Assembly: GCA_949025205.1 (NCBI GenBank)
Contig: CARMXJ010000057.1
Location: 1 to 7,138, forward strand
DNA length: 7,138 nucleotides
From: an uncultured Bacilli bacterium
GTDB taxonomy: Bacteria; Bacillota_I; Bacilli_A; RF39; UBA660
Direction: 5' to 3'
A program made the position numbers and the translations under genes. The notes beneath the pieces were generated by a model. It was not told where the DNA came from. It did not search any database and worked only from the letters and a program-made list of their open reading frames with translations. This document shows positions 1 through 6,419 of this stretch, piece by piece (the stretch's first letter is position 1; the number at the start of each line of letters is the position of its first letter).

Positions 1-1
1 T

Positions 2-50
2 GAATCCCTTTGGGGGATTCTTAGTGAAAAACGTAGTTTTTTACTTTTTC
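2..50 (+). terminator. Tandem hairpins, probable terminator of an upstream gene
   Basis: Two adjacent hairpins are visible. The first pairs GAATCCC (2-8) with GGGATTC (14-20) around a 5-nt loop. The second pairs AGTGAAAAAC (23-32) with GTTTTTTACT (36-45), with one G-T wobble and a 3-nt loop, and runs into TTTTTC. The arrangement just before a promoter-like sequence suggests the end of a transcript entering from the left. The first stem has only a short T-tract and the upstream gene is not in the window, so the role is inferred. Confidence 0.5.
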
Positions 51-63
51 TTGTGTCTGTCTA

Positions 64-72
64 TGGTATAAT
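64..72 (+). promoter_or_regulatory. Extended -10 promoter for pcrA
   Basis: TATAAT at 67-72 matches the sigma-70/sigma-A -10 consensus exactly and is preceded by TGG at 64-66, the TGn of an extended -10. At the expected -35 distance (about 44-50) there is only T-rich sequence with no good TTGACA match, which an extended -10 could compensate for. Transcription would begin near 79-80, giving a leader of about 20 nt before the pcrA ATG. Confidence 0.6.
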
Positions 73-86
73 ATTTTTAATAGATT

Positions 87-92
87 GGGTGG
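87..92 (+). promoter_or_regulatory. Weak Shine-Dalgarno of pcrA
   Basis: GGGTGG ends 6 nt before the ATG at 99. The spacing is right but the match to AGGAGG is imperfect, weaker than the sites in front of the two downstream genes. No better start lies nearby, and the Q-motif follows immediately after this ATG, which supports the start chosen. Confidence 0.5.
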
Positions 93-98
93 TTAAAA

Positions 99-3000
99 AT
101 GGACTATTTGGAAAAATTAAATGAACAACAAAGAGAGGCGGTACTTCATAAAGATGGTCCATGTTTAGTCATTGCGGGAGCAGGTTCTGGTAAGACCAAA
201 GTACTAACAACACGTATTGCACATTTGATTGAAGAGGGGATTCCTTCTTGGAATATTTTAGCAATTACATTTACTAATAAAGCTGCTAAAGAAATGCGTG
301 AACGTCTTGAAGTTTTGGTTCCAGATAATAGTGTTTTTGTAGGAACTTTTCATTCTTTTGGTGTACGTATTCTTCGTGAAAATTATATGCATTTGGGATT
401 AAGCGCAAATTTTACGATTCTCGATAGTGATGATGTTTTAAGTATTATCAAAAAAATCATGAAAGACATGGGAATCAGTAAAGAGGAATGCGCTCCTTCT
501 TATATTCGAAACCGAATTAGTTTTATTAAAAATGAAATGCTTAGTGATGCAGAAATTGAGCAATTTTTTAATAGTGAAGCGGAACAAATTGCTTATCGTG
601 TTTATAAAGAATATTTACAAGTGTTACGAAAGAATAATTCTGTAGATTTTGATGATTTGCTTTTATTGCCAGTACAACTTTTTATGAAAAATAGTGAAAT
701 GTTAAATCATTACCAAGAGAAGTTTCAATATATTTTAATTGATGAATACCAAGATACGAATGAAGTACAATATAAACTTTCTAAAATACTTGCTGCTAAA
801 TATAAGAATCTTTTTGTTGTAGGAGATGCTAATCAATGTTTAACTAAAGGAACTAAAATTCAAACGAAGAATGGACTTAAAAATATAGAGGATGTTTTAG
901 AAGAGGAGGAAGTACTATCTGCTGTTGGCTTTGGAGAAGTTGATTATCAAAAAGTAGAAAAAGTAGTGCCAACCCAATATGAGGGAGAAATTGTTAAAAT
1001 TACCACGGAAAGTGGAAAAGTTATTTCTTGTACGCCAGACCATACAATGTTTTATAAGCTGCCAATAGAAGAAAAAAAGTTTTATGTTTATTTGATGTAT
1101 AAAAGAGGGCTAGGTTTTCGAATTGGGCAGACACGTTCTTATAGAAGTGATGGAAAGAAGTATATCAATGGTTTAAAGCAAAGATTAAATCAAGAACATG
1201 CTGATAAGATTTGGCTCTTAAGAAGATGTGACACTGCTATAGAAGCAAGTTATTATGAACAATATTATGCTACTACTTATGGGTTACCCCAAATGTGTTT
1301 TTATGCTGCTGGCAGAGGTTTATTGTTTTCACAAGAAGATATTAATCGTTTTTATGCTAATGTTCCTACTGATCTTAGAGCTTCTATGTTGATGCATGAA
1401 GAACTACTAAGTATGGAATATCCACATTATTCTAAAATTGGTTTTTCTCATAAAACTGTATCTAATCGAGTTATTAATGTTAATTATCTTTCTGGAGATA
1501 AAACAAGTAAAAGAAATTATTATTCGCAAAGAGTTAGTTTTAATACTACTTCTTTGGAATATAGAACTATTTTGGAAAATGCAGGATTTCCGGTAAGGAA
1601 TGGGAAGAATAAAGATTTTCGTATAGAAACAGAGAGAGTTACTATGGCGGATGCCGAAGAATGGGCAAAAAAGATTTCTATGTTTATTCCAGAAGTATCT
1701 GTTGTTTCAAAAATACGTTTAACTAAAGAGGATGCATTTAAATTTTTACCAGCTGGTTCTTTAAGAGTTGGTATGGTTTTAGCTGTATTAAAAGAGAATC
1801 AATTAATTGAAGATAAAATTATAAAAATGGAAAAATGTGGTTATGATGATTTGGTTTATGATTTATCTATTCCTACAACAAGAAATTTTATTGCAAATGG
1901 TATTTGTGTTCATAATTGTATTTATGGGTTTAGAGGTTCTAATTTTAGAAATATTTTAAATTTTGAAAAAGATTACACCCAAGCTCGTGTTATTACTTTG
2001 GAACAAAATTATAGAAGTTCAAAAAGAATTTTGGATGCTGCAAATTCTGTAATAAAAAATAATAAAGAACGTAAAGATATGGAATTGTTTAGTAATCTTG
2101 GTTTAGGTTCTAAAATACAATATTTACGTAGTTATGATGAAAAACATGAGATTACTTTGTGTATAGAAGAAATTAAGAAACTAATGGATGAAGGTTATAA
2201 AGCACGCGATATTGCGATATTTTACCGGACAAATGGACAAGCACGTATAGTAGAAGAAATGTTTATTAAAGCTAATTTGCCTTATAAAGTAGTCGGTAGT
2301 TATTATTTCTACCAACGGAAAGAAATTAAAGATTTGATTAGTTATTTGCGTCTTATTTTAAATCATCATGATGAGATTGCTCTTCGAAGAGTTATCAATG
2401 TACCAAAGAGAAAAATTGGACCTACTACTATTAAAAATTTAGAGATAGAAGCCTCTATTAATGGAACTACTATGTTTGATTGTTTAAGTAAGGGTAAGGA
2501 ACTAGATTTTAAAAATTTGATTTTAGAACTTACAAAAGCAAGTGAATCTCTTTCTTTAACAGAGTTAATAGATGAAATTTTAGAAAAATCCGGAATGAAG
2601 CGTGAACTGGAAGAAGAGCATTCCTTAGAGAGTGATTTACGAATGGAAAACTTAATGGAGTTTAAGAGTATTACAGCTTCTTTTGAAGAAAGAACAGGTA
2701 GTGTCAATTTAGGAGACTTTTTAGAAGAAATTAGTTTGATTGCAGATATGACAGAACATAAACCGGATGATGATGCTGTTACTTTAATGACAATTCATAG
2801 CGCTAAGGGACTTGAATTTGATGTTGTTTTCCTAATAGGTATGGAAGAAAATATTTTTCCTCATGCTAATTCGTTATTTGAACGTGATGGGATTGAAGAA
2901 GAGCGAAGACTTATGTATGTTGGGATTACCAGAGCAAGGGATTTGCTCTATTTAACCAATGCGAAGCGAAGAATGTTGTATGGAAAAGAAAGTATAAATC

Positions 3001-3266
3001 CTCCCAGTCGCTTTATCGAAGAAATTGATAAAGATTTAGTAGAAGTTACCAATAGTAGTGTTAAAGAAGAAAAAGTGTTTAATAAAAATACTGTTTATAG
3101 CGATGAAGAAGTAGAATGGCAAAGTGGAGATGTTGTTTTGCATGATATTTATGGTAGAGGGGTAGTTGTAGGTGTAGATAAAATGCTTGTTACCGTTGCT
3201 TTTAACAATAAGATAGGTATTAAAAAATTAATGAAAAATCATAAGAGTTTGAAAAAGGTTTCTTAA
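99..3266 (+). CDS. pcrA: ATP-dependent DNA helicase PcrA/UvrD, intein-containing precursor
   Basis: Superfamily 1A 3'-5' DNA helicase used in nucleotide excision repair, replication restart and removal of recombination intermediates. Visible motifs in precursor numbering are: Q-motif LNEQQREAV (7-15); Walker A AGAGSGKT (26-33); Ia ITFTNKAAKEM (56-66); Ib TFHSFG (83-88); II IDEYQDT (214-220); III, split as VVGDANQ (240-246) and CIYGFRGS (607-614); IV LEQNYRSS (634-641); V TIHSAKGLEF (898-907); VI EEERRLMYVGITRAR (933-947). The C-terminus (about 1010-1055, GRGVVVGV and IGIKKL) resembles the small Tudor-like tail of PcrA that in Bacillus binds RNA polymerase. The precursor is 1055 residues. Removing the 360-residue intein leaves 695, near the usual PcrA size. 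All catalytic motifs are present once spliced, so the gene looks functional. It is the first gene of a likely operon with ligA. PcrA rather than UvrD is chosen because of the Gram-positive context. Confidence 0.95.
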   Translation: MDYLEKLNEQQREAVLHKDGPCLVIAGAGSGKTKVLTTRIAHLIEEGIPSWNILAITFTNKAAKEMRERLEVLVPDNSVFVGTFHSFGVRILRENYMHLGLSANFTILDSDDVLSIIKKIMKDMGISKEECAPSYIRNRISFIKNEMLSDAEIEQFFNSEAEQIAYRVYKEYLQVLRKNNSVDFDDLLLLPVQLFMKNSEMLNHYQEKFQYILIDEYQDTNEVQYKLSKILAAKYKNLFVVGDANQCLTKGTKIQTKNGLKNIEDVLEEEEVLSAVGFGEVDYQKVEKVVPTQYEGEIVKITTESGKVISCTPDHTMFYKLPIEEKKFYVYLMYKRGLGFRIGQTRSYRSDGKKYINGLKQRLNQEHADKIWLLRRCDTAIEASYYEQYYATTYGLPQMCFYAAGRGLLFSQEDINRFYANVPTDLRASMLMHEELLSMEYPHYSKIGFSHKTVSNRVINVNYLSGDKTSKRNYYSQRVSFNTTSLEYRTILENAGFPVRNGKNKDFRIETERVTMADAEEWAKKISMFIPEVSVVSKIRLTKEDAFKFLPAGSLRVGMVLAVLKENQLIEDKIIKMEKCGYDDLVYDLSIPTTRNFIANGICVHNCIYGFRGSNFRNILNFEKDYTQARVITLEQNYRSSKRILDAANSVIKNNKERKDMELFSNLGLGSKIQYLRSYDEKHEITLCIEEIKKLMDEGYKARDIAIFYRTNGQARIVEEMFIKANLPYKVVGSYYFYQRKEIKDLISYLRLILNHHDEIALRRVINVPKRKIGPTTIKNLEIEASINGTTMFDCLSKGKELDFKNLILELTKASESLSLTELIDEILEKSGMKRELEEEHSLESDLRMENLMEFKSITASFEERTGSVNLGDFLEEISLIADMTEHKPDDDAVTLMTIHSAKGLEFDVVFLIGMEENIFPHANSLFERDGIEEERRLMYVGITRARDLLYLTNAKRRMLYGKESINPPSRFIEEIDKDLVEVTNSSVKEEKVFNKNTVYSDEEVEWQSGDVVLHDIYGRGVVVGVDKMLVTVAFNNKIGIKKLMKNHKSLKKVS
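837..1916 (+). mobile_element. Intein inserted in helicase motif III of PcrA
   Basis: A 360-residue in-frame protein intron (precursor residues 247-606) that should excise itself and join Gln246 to Cys607. The N-terminal splicing block starts at Cys1 (CLTKGTKI) and includes block B with TPDH at intein residues 66-69 (the TxxH motif). The C-terminal block contains VYDLSIP (340-346) and NFIANGICVHN (350-360), ending in the expected His359-Asn360, followed by Cys as the +1 nucleophile. All residues for standard class 1 splicing are present. Both flanks rebuild motif III exactly (VVGDANQ, then CIYGFRGS), which fixes the borders. The size leaves about 250 residues between the splicing halves, enough for a homing endonuclease; what is there is described separately. 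Intein identity and borders are close to certain; current mobility is unknown. Confidence 0.95.
1077..1316 (+). other. GIY-YIG-like candidate nuclease domain within the intein
   Basis: Intein residues about 81-160. Instead of LAGLIDADG motifs, this part shows YVYLM (83-87), then FRIG (94-97) 8 residues after YVY, then an Arg/His-containing predicted helix (QRLNQEH, 115-121), a beta-like KIWLLRR (124-130), and an Ala/Tyr-rich helix with Glu141 (ASYYEQYYATTYGLP). That order (GIY-like strand, YIG-like strand, helix with catalytic Arg, later helix with metal-binding Glu) is that of GIY-YIG nucleases. Proposed key residues are Tyr83/Tyr85, Arg116 and Glu141. From memory, similar segments occur in helicase inteins of other bacteria, but I cannot check this. 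The match to the signature is divergent (YVY/FRIG), so the assignment is an inference and the domain could be inactive. Confidence 0.5.
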
Positions 3267-3302
3267 TAGATAAATGAATATGTGTAATACTAAATAATAA
3301 CT

Positions 3303-3308
3303 AGGAGG
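3303..3308 (+). promoter_or_regulatory. Shine-Dalgarno of the nucleotidyltransferase gene
   Basis: A perfect AGGAGG lies 6 nt before the ATG at 3315 and decides this start. The 48-nt gap after pcrA contains no hairpin and no convincing promoter, so readthrough from pcrA is likely. Confidence 0.8.
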
Positions 3309-3314
3309 ATTTAT

Positions 3315-4241
3315 ATGCATTTAACGTTGGTCGTAATGGCAGCAGGGAAATCAAGTCGTTTTGGAAGTCCAAAACAAACTACGCCTGTGGATAAAGATGG
3401 GAATTTTATTATCGACTATTCTATATATGATGCGATAAAGGCAGGATTTACTAAAGTGGTTTTTGTTATTCAAAAGGCAAGTTTAACGCTTTTTCAAGAA
3501 AGCATTGGAAAACGATTGGAAGGAAAAATAGAGGTTTGCTATGCTTTTCAAAGTTTAGAAGATATTCCTTCTTCTTTTGCTGTTTCTAAAAGAGAAAAGC
3601 CTTGGGGAACTGTGCAAGCTTTGCTTTGTGCAAAACCTTATATTCAGGAACCTTTTGTAGTGATTAATGCCGATGATTTTTATGGTAGAAATGCCTTTTT
3701 GGAAGCAGCCAAGTTTTTAAAAAGTGTAGATAAGCCTTATACTTATGCTAATATTAGTTATCGCTATGGGGTAACCAAAAGTCTTCATGGCTCTGTTAAA
3801 AGAGGAGTTCTAAAATTAGATGGAGATAGAATCGAGTCTATTCAAGAATGTCAAATAGAAACTGTTAATGGAAAAAATATTGCAACGCCACTTTTAGGGG
3901 AAGAATCTTTTGTTATTTCAGATGATGACCCAGTTTCTATGAACTTTTTTGCTTTTCAAGAAGATGTTTTTGATTTATTAGAAGAATATTTTAAAAATTT
4001 CTTTTTACAAGAAGAAAGTGTGGTTCTAGAAGGAGAAGTTATGTTGCCAGAATGTTTACAAGAGAATATTGAAAATAAAAAAATAACAATTTTAAATAAG
4101 CCTGGAAATAGTTTATGGTTAGGAATGACTTATAAAGAAGATTTACATATTGTGAAAACGAATATCCGAGTTTTAAAAGATACGGAAGGGTTTTATAATA
4201 ATCATTTATGGGAGGATGCTTGTGGAAAAAGTAGAGATTGA
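3315..4241 (+). CDS. Putative sugar-phosphate nucleotidyltransferase
   Basis: A 308-residue cytoplasmic protein of the NTP_transferase (GT-A-like Rossmann) family, which transfers a nucleotidyl group from an NTP to a phosphorylated sugar or related acceptor. The N-terminus carries the nucleotide-binding signature MAAGKSSRFGSPKQ (8-21). GTVQALL (98-104) corresponds to the base-contacting GTA-type loop, and NADDFYG (118-124) holds the acidic metal/phosphate-binding pair. A C-terminal WLGMTYKEDL (268-277) followed by NHLW (296-299) is, from memory, typical of a bacterial subgroup annotated only as nucleotidyltransferase. There is no signal peptide, membrane segment or left-handed beta-helix acyltransferase tail, which argues against GlmU-like bifunctional enzymes. 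The exact sugar and nucleotide cannot be read from the sequence. It lies between two DNA-metabolism genes and its last 20 nt overlap the probable start of ligA, so translation of the two is probably coupled. Confidence 0.75.
   Translation: MHLTLVVMAAGKSSRFGSPKQTTPVDKDGNFIIDYSIYDAIKAGFTKVVFVIQKASLTLFQESIGKRLEGKIEVCYAFQSLEDIPSSFAVSKREKPWGTVQALLCAKPYIQEPFVVINADDFYGRNAFLEAAKFLKSVDKPYTYANISYRYGVTKSLHGSVKRGVLKLDGDRIESIQECQIETVNGKNIATPLLGEESFVISDDDPVSMNFFAFQEDVFDLLEEYFKNFFLQEESVVLEGEVMLPECLQENIENKKITILNKPGNSLWLGMTYKEDLHIVKTNIRVLKDTEGFYNNHLWEDACGKSRD
4210..4224 (+). promoter_or_regulatory. Shine-Dalgarno that selects a GTG start for ligA
   Basis: GGGAGG at 4210-4215 is followed directly by an in-frame ATG (4216) with no spacer, and then, 6 nt further on, by an in-frame GTG (4222). 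The 6-nt spacing equals that of the upstream nucleotidyltransferase gene, so GTG is the more plausible initiation codon. The ATG would add only two residues. Confidence 0.75.
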
Positions 4242-6225
4242 AAAACGAATTCTTTATTTAAGAAAAATTATTAACGATGCAAATTACGAATATTATGTTT
4301 TAGATAATCCAACACTTACAGACCAAGAGTTTGATAAGTATTTACGAGAACTTGAAGTCCTTGAAGAGGAAAATCCAGAGTTTGATAGTCCTTTCTCCCC
4401 TACAAAAAGAGTTGGGGGAGAGGTCATTGACCGTTTTAAAAAAGTACGTCATAAAATTCCTATGCTTTCTTTACCTGATGTGTTTAGCTTAGAGGAGATA
4501 CATGATTTTAATACGCGCATTATGAAAGAAAATGTAGAGCCTACTTATGTTTGTGAATATAAGATAGATGGTCTTTCAGTTTCTCTTCATTATGAAAAAG
4601 GGAATTTGATTTTTGCCGCTACTAGAGGAGATGGAGTTGTAGGAGAAGATATTACGCACAATGTAAGAACCATTAAGTCTGTCCCTCTTACTTTAAAAGA
4701 ACCCATCGATATTGAAGTACGCGGCGAAATCTATATGCCTAAAAAAGTTTTAGAGGAATTAAACGAGAAACGAAAAGAGAAGAATTTACCATTACTTCAA
4801 AATGTTCGAAATGCAGCGGCAGGTTCTATAAGACAACTAGATTCTAAAATTGCTGCAGAAAGAAAACTAGATACTTGGATTTATCACTTGCCGAATCCAG
4901 AAGATTATGGAATAGAAACACATGAAGATGCTTTAAAGTTTATGAAAGACTTGGGTTTTAAAGTAAATGAAAAAGCCAATAGGGTTGTTACAGGAATTGC
5001 TGAGATAGAAGAGTATGTCAAAGAAACTTCTTTAAAAAGAAGTGAACTTCCTTATGAAATAGATGGAATTGTTATTAAAGTCAATCGATTGGCTTCCCAA
5101 AAAGCTCTTGGTTTTACTTCCAAGTATCCAAAATGGGCAGTAGCTTATAAATTTCCAGCAGAAGAAGTATTAACACGGCTTACGGATATTGTTTTTACGG
5201 TAGGAAGAACGGGAAGAATTACTCCTAATGCTGTTTTAGAGCCAGTTATTGTTATGGGTTCTACTGTAAAACGGGCAACTTTACATAATGAAGATTATGT
5301 TCTTATGAAAGATTTAAAAATTGGAGATATTGTTTCCATTCGAAAAGCAGGAGATGTTATTCCAGAAGTAGTAGAGGCAAAACTAGAAAGAAGAGATGGT
5401 TCAGAAAAAGAATTTGTCATGATAAAAAATTGTCCTATTTGTGGAAGCATTTTAGAAAAGAAAAAGGACCAAGTCGACCATTATTGTATGAATAAGTCTT
5501 GTCCAGCTAGAAAAGTGGAAGGTTTAATACATTATTGTAGTCGTAAAGCGATGAATATTGAAGGACTTGGGGATGAAATTATCGAAGATTTCTTTAACTT
5601 AGGATTTGTGAAAACGATTGTGGATATTTATTCTTTAAAAGAACACAAAAAAGATTTAATAGAGTTAGAAGGATATGGAACAAAGAGTGTTGATAACTTA
5701 CTGTTAGCTATTGAGGATAGTAAATTAAATAGTGTGGAAAGACTTTTATTTGGTCTAGGGATAGAAGGAATTGGAGATAAAACAGCACTTTTACTTGCTA
5801 AAATATTTAAAAATATAGATGGTTTTTTAAATGCAAGTTATGATGATTTTCAAAACATACGAGACATTGGCCCAACCCTTGCTGAAAATTTATACGAATA
5901 CTTTCATCATGTGGATAACATTGGTTTAATTGAAGAATTAAAAAATTTGGGCATTAACATGAATTATTTAGGAGAACCTGAGAAACATCATGATTTGATT
6001 AGCAATCGCCGTTTTGTGTTAACGGGAACTTTATCTTTTATGGATAGAGAAGAATTAAGCGCTTTACTTGAATCATATGGAGGAATGACTAGTTCTTCGG
6101 TTAGTAAAAAAACGGATGTTGTGATTGTTGGGGATAAACCTGGCAGTAAATATGAAAAAGCCCAAGAGTTGCATATTGAAATTTGGGATGAAGAAAAAAT
6201 TAAAGGCATTGTGGATGCGTTATAG
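4222..6225 (+). CDS. ligA: NAD-dependent DNA ligase LigA
   Basis: Seals nicks between Okazaki fragments and after repair, using NAD+ to adenylate itself. From the GTG start it is 667 residues, the normal size. Domain Ia is shown by YYVLDNPTLTDQEFD (24-38), the NMN-binding region, with Phe at 37 where Tyr is usual. The adenylation domain has EYKIDGLS (112-119) with the nucleophilic Lys114, followed by TRGDG and EVRGEIYMP. The OB region contains TVGRTGRITPNA. Four cysteines (404, 407, 422, 427; CPIC and CMNKSC) form the zinc site. Helix-hairpin-helix repeats follow (for example GLGIEGIGDKTA and IRDIGPTLAENL). A BRCT domain occupies about 591-667 (RFVLTGTLSFMDREEL; GG; KTDVVIVGDKPGSKYEKA). Everything required is present. 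The gene is the last of the operon and begins inside the preceding gene. An alternative ATG start at 4216 would give 669 residues. Confidence 0.97.
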   Translation: MEKVEIEKRILYLRKIINDANYEYYVLDNPTLTDQEFDKYLRELEVLEEENPEFDSPFSPTKRVGGEVIDRFKKVRHKIPMLSLPDVFSLEEIHDFNTRIMKENVEPTYVCEYKIDGLSVSLHYEKGNLIFAATRGDGVVGEDITHNVRTIKSVPLTLKEPIDIEVRGEIYMPKKVLEELNEKRKEKNLPLLQNVRNAAAGSIRQLDSKIAAERKLDTWIYHLPNPEDYGIETHEDALKFMKDLGFKVNEKANRVVTGIAEIEEYVKETSLKRSELPYEIDGIVIKVNRLASQKALGFTSKYPKWAVAYKFPAEEVLTRLTDIVFTVGRTGRITPNAVLEPVIVMGSTVKRATLHNEDYVLMKDLKIGDIVSIRKAGDVIPEVVEAKLERRDGSEKEFVMIKNCPICGSILEKKKDQVDHYCMNKSCPARKVEGLIHYCSRKAMNIEGLGDEIIEDFFNLGFVKTIVDIYSLKEHKKDLIELEGYGTKSVDNLLLAIEDSKLNSVERLLFGLGIEGIGDKTALLLAKIFKNIDGFLNASYDDFQNIRDIGPTLAENLYEYFHHVDNIGLIEELKNLGINMNYLGEPEKHHDLISNRRFVLTGTLSFMDREELSALLESYGGMTSSSVSKKTDVVIVGDKPGSKYEKAQELHIEIWDEEKIKGIVDAL

Positions 6226-6237
6226 CAATGCTTTTTT
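6206..6237 (+). terminator. Rho-independent terminator overlapping the end of ligA
   Basis: GCATTG (6206-6211) pairs with CAATGC (6226-6231) and is followed at once by six T (6232-6237). The stem can extend outward by a G-T wobble and A-T pairs into the T-tract. The left arm lies inside the last ligA codons and the stop codon is in the 14-nt loop. The stem is short and the loop large, so strength is moderate, but the place and the T-run fit the end of the operon. Confidence 0.6.
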
Positions 6238-6271
6238 GGGTGAATTGTAAAAGTAAATGCACATCCCAAAA
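6234..6271. repeat. Imperfect inverted repeat downstream of ligA
   Basis: TTTTGGGTG (6234-6242) can pair with CATCCCAAAA (6262-6271) with one bulged T, around a 19-nt loop. It uses the T-tract of the ligA terminator as its left arm, so the two structures would compete. No T-run follows it. It may be chance in AT-rich DNA or part of a mobile-element end. Confidence 0.3.
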
Positions 6272-6284
6272 TAAGTAATTAAAA

Positions 6285-6302
6285 TGGAAAAGTTATGACA
6301 CA
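6285..6302 (+). repeat. Direct repeat, copy 1
   Basis: TGGAAAAGTTATGACACA. It matches copy 2, 68 bp downstream, at 16 of 18 positions in the same orientation. It lies between ligA and the transposase-bearing region. It could be a transposase-binding or terminal sequence of the element on the right, but no element boundary is proven. Confidence 0.5.
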
Positions 6303-6352
6303 TTAAAAATTGATATAAAAAAACAATATAAAAGTGTCAGAAAAATGTAATT

Positions 6353-6370
6353 TGGAAAAGTTATAGCACA
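6353..6370 (+). repeat. Direct repeat, copy 2
   Basis: TGGAAAAGTTATAGCACA, differing from copy 1 only by a GA/AG swap in the middle. It ends 9 bp before the left arm of the bidirectional hairpin. Between the copies TGACAC (6296-6301) and GTGTCA (6334-6339) form a short inverted pair, adding to the impression of a terminal repeat region. Confidence 0.5.
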
Positions 6371-6379
6371 CTGGAATTC

Positions 6380-6417
6380 AAATAAAAATTGCTCTCATAT
6401 TCGAGCAATTTTTATTT
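6380..6417 (-). terminator. Bidirectional Rho-independent terminator
   Basis: A perfect 15-bp stem: AAATAAAAATTGCTC (6380-6394) against GAGCAATTTTTATTT (6403-6417), with an 8-nt loop. It starts 3 bp after the stop of the minus-strand 136-residue gene. The GC core is flanked by A-rich and T-rich arms, so transcripts from either strand end in a U-rich tail. It should terminate the minus-strand unit and back up the ligA terminator. Confidence 0.8.
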
Positions 6418-6419
6418 AA

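Noticed and set aside
1071..1808. LAGLIDADG (DOD) homing endonuclease in the intein
   Set aside because: No LAGLIDADG-like decapeptide is visible in the central region; GLGFRIGQT fits a GIY-YIG-like strand better.
837..1916. Reading the interruption in pcrA as an unrelated domain insertion or as a group I/II intron
   Set aside because: The frame is open throughout and ends with intein motifs (Cys1, TPDH, VHN, Cys+1), and motif III is rebuilt exactly by protein splicing, so an RNA intron is not needed.
2366..2707. 113-codon reading frame on the - strand within pcrA
   Set aside because: It lies entirely opposite conserved helicase sequence, has a low-complexity Ser/Ile/Leu composition, and has no start signals of its own; a shadow of pcrA.
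3267..3314. Separate promoter in front of the nucleotidyltransferase gene
   Set aside because: TAATAC at 3285-3290 has no -35 partner at suitable spacing, and there is no terminator after pcrA; readthrough is simpler.
5988..6269. 93-codon reading frame on the - strand over the ligA BRCT domain and terminator
   Set aside because: It is antisense to the conserved BRCT coding region and crosses the ligA terminator; no credible product.
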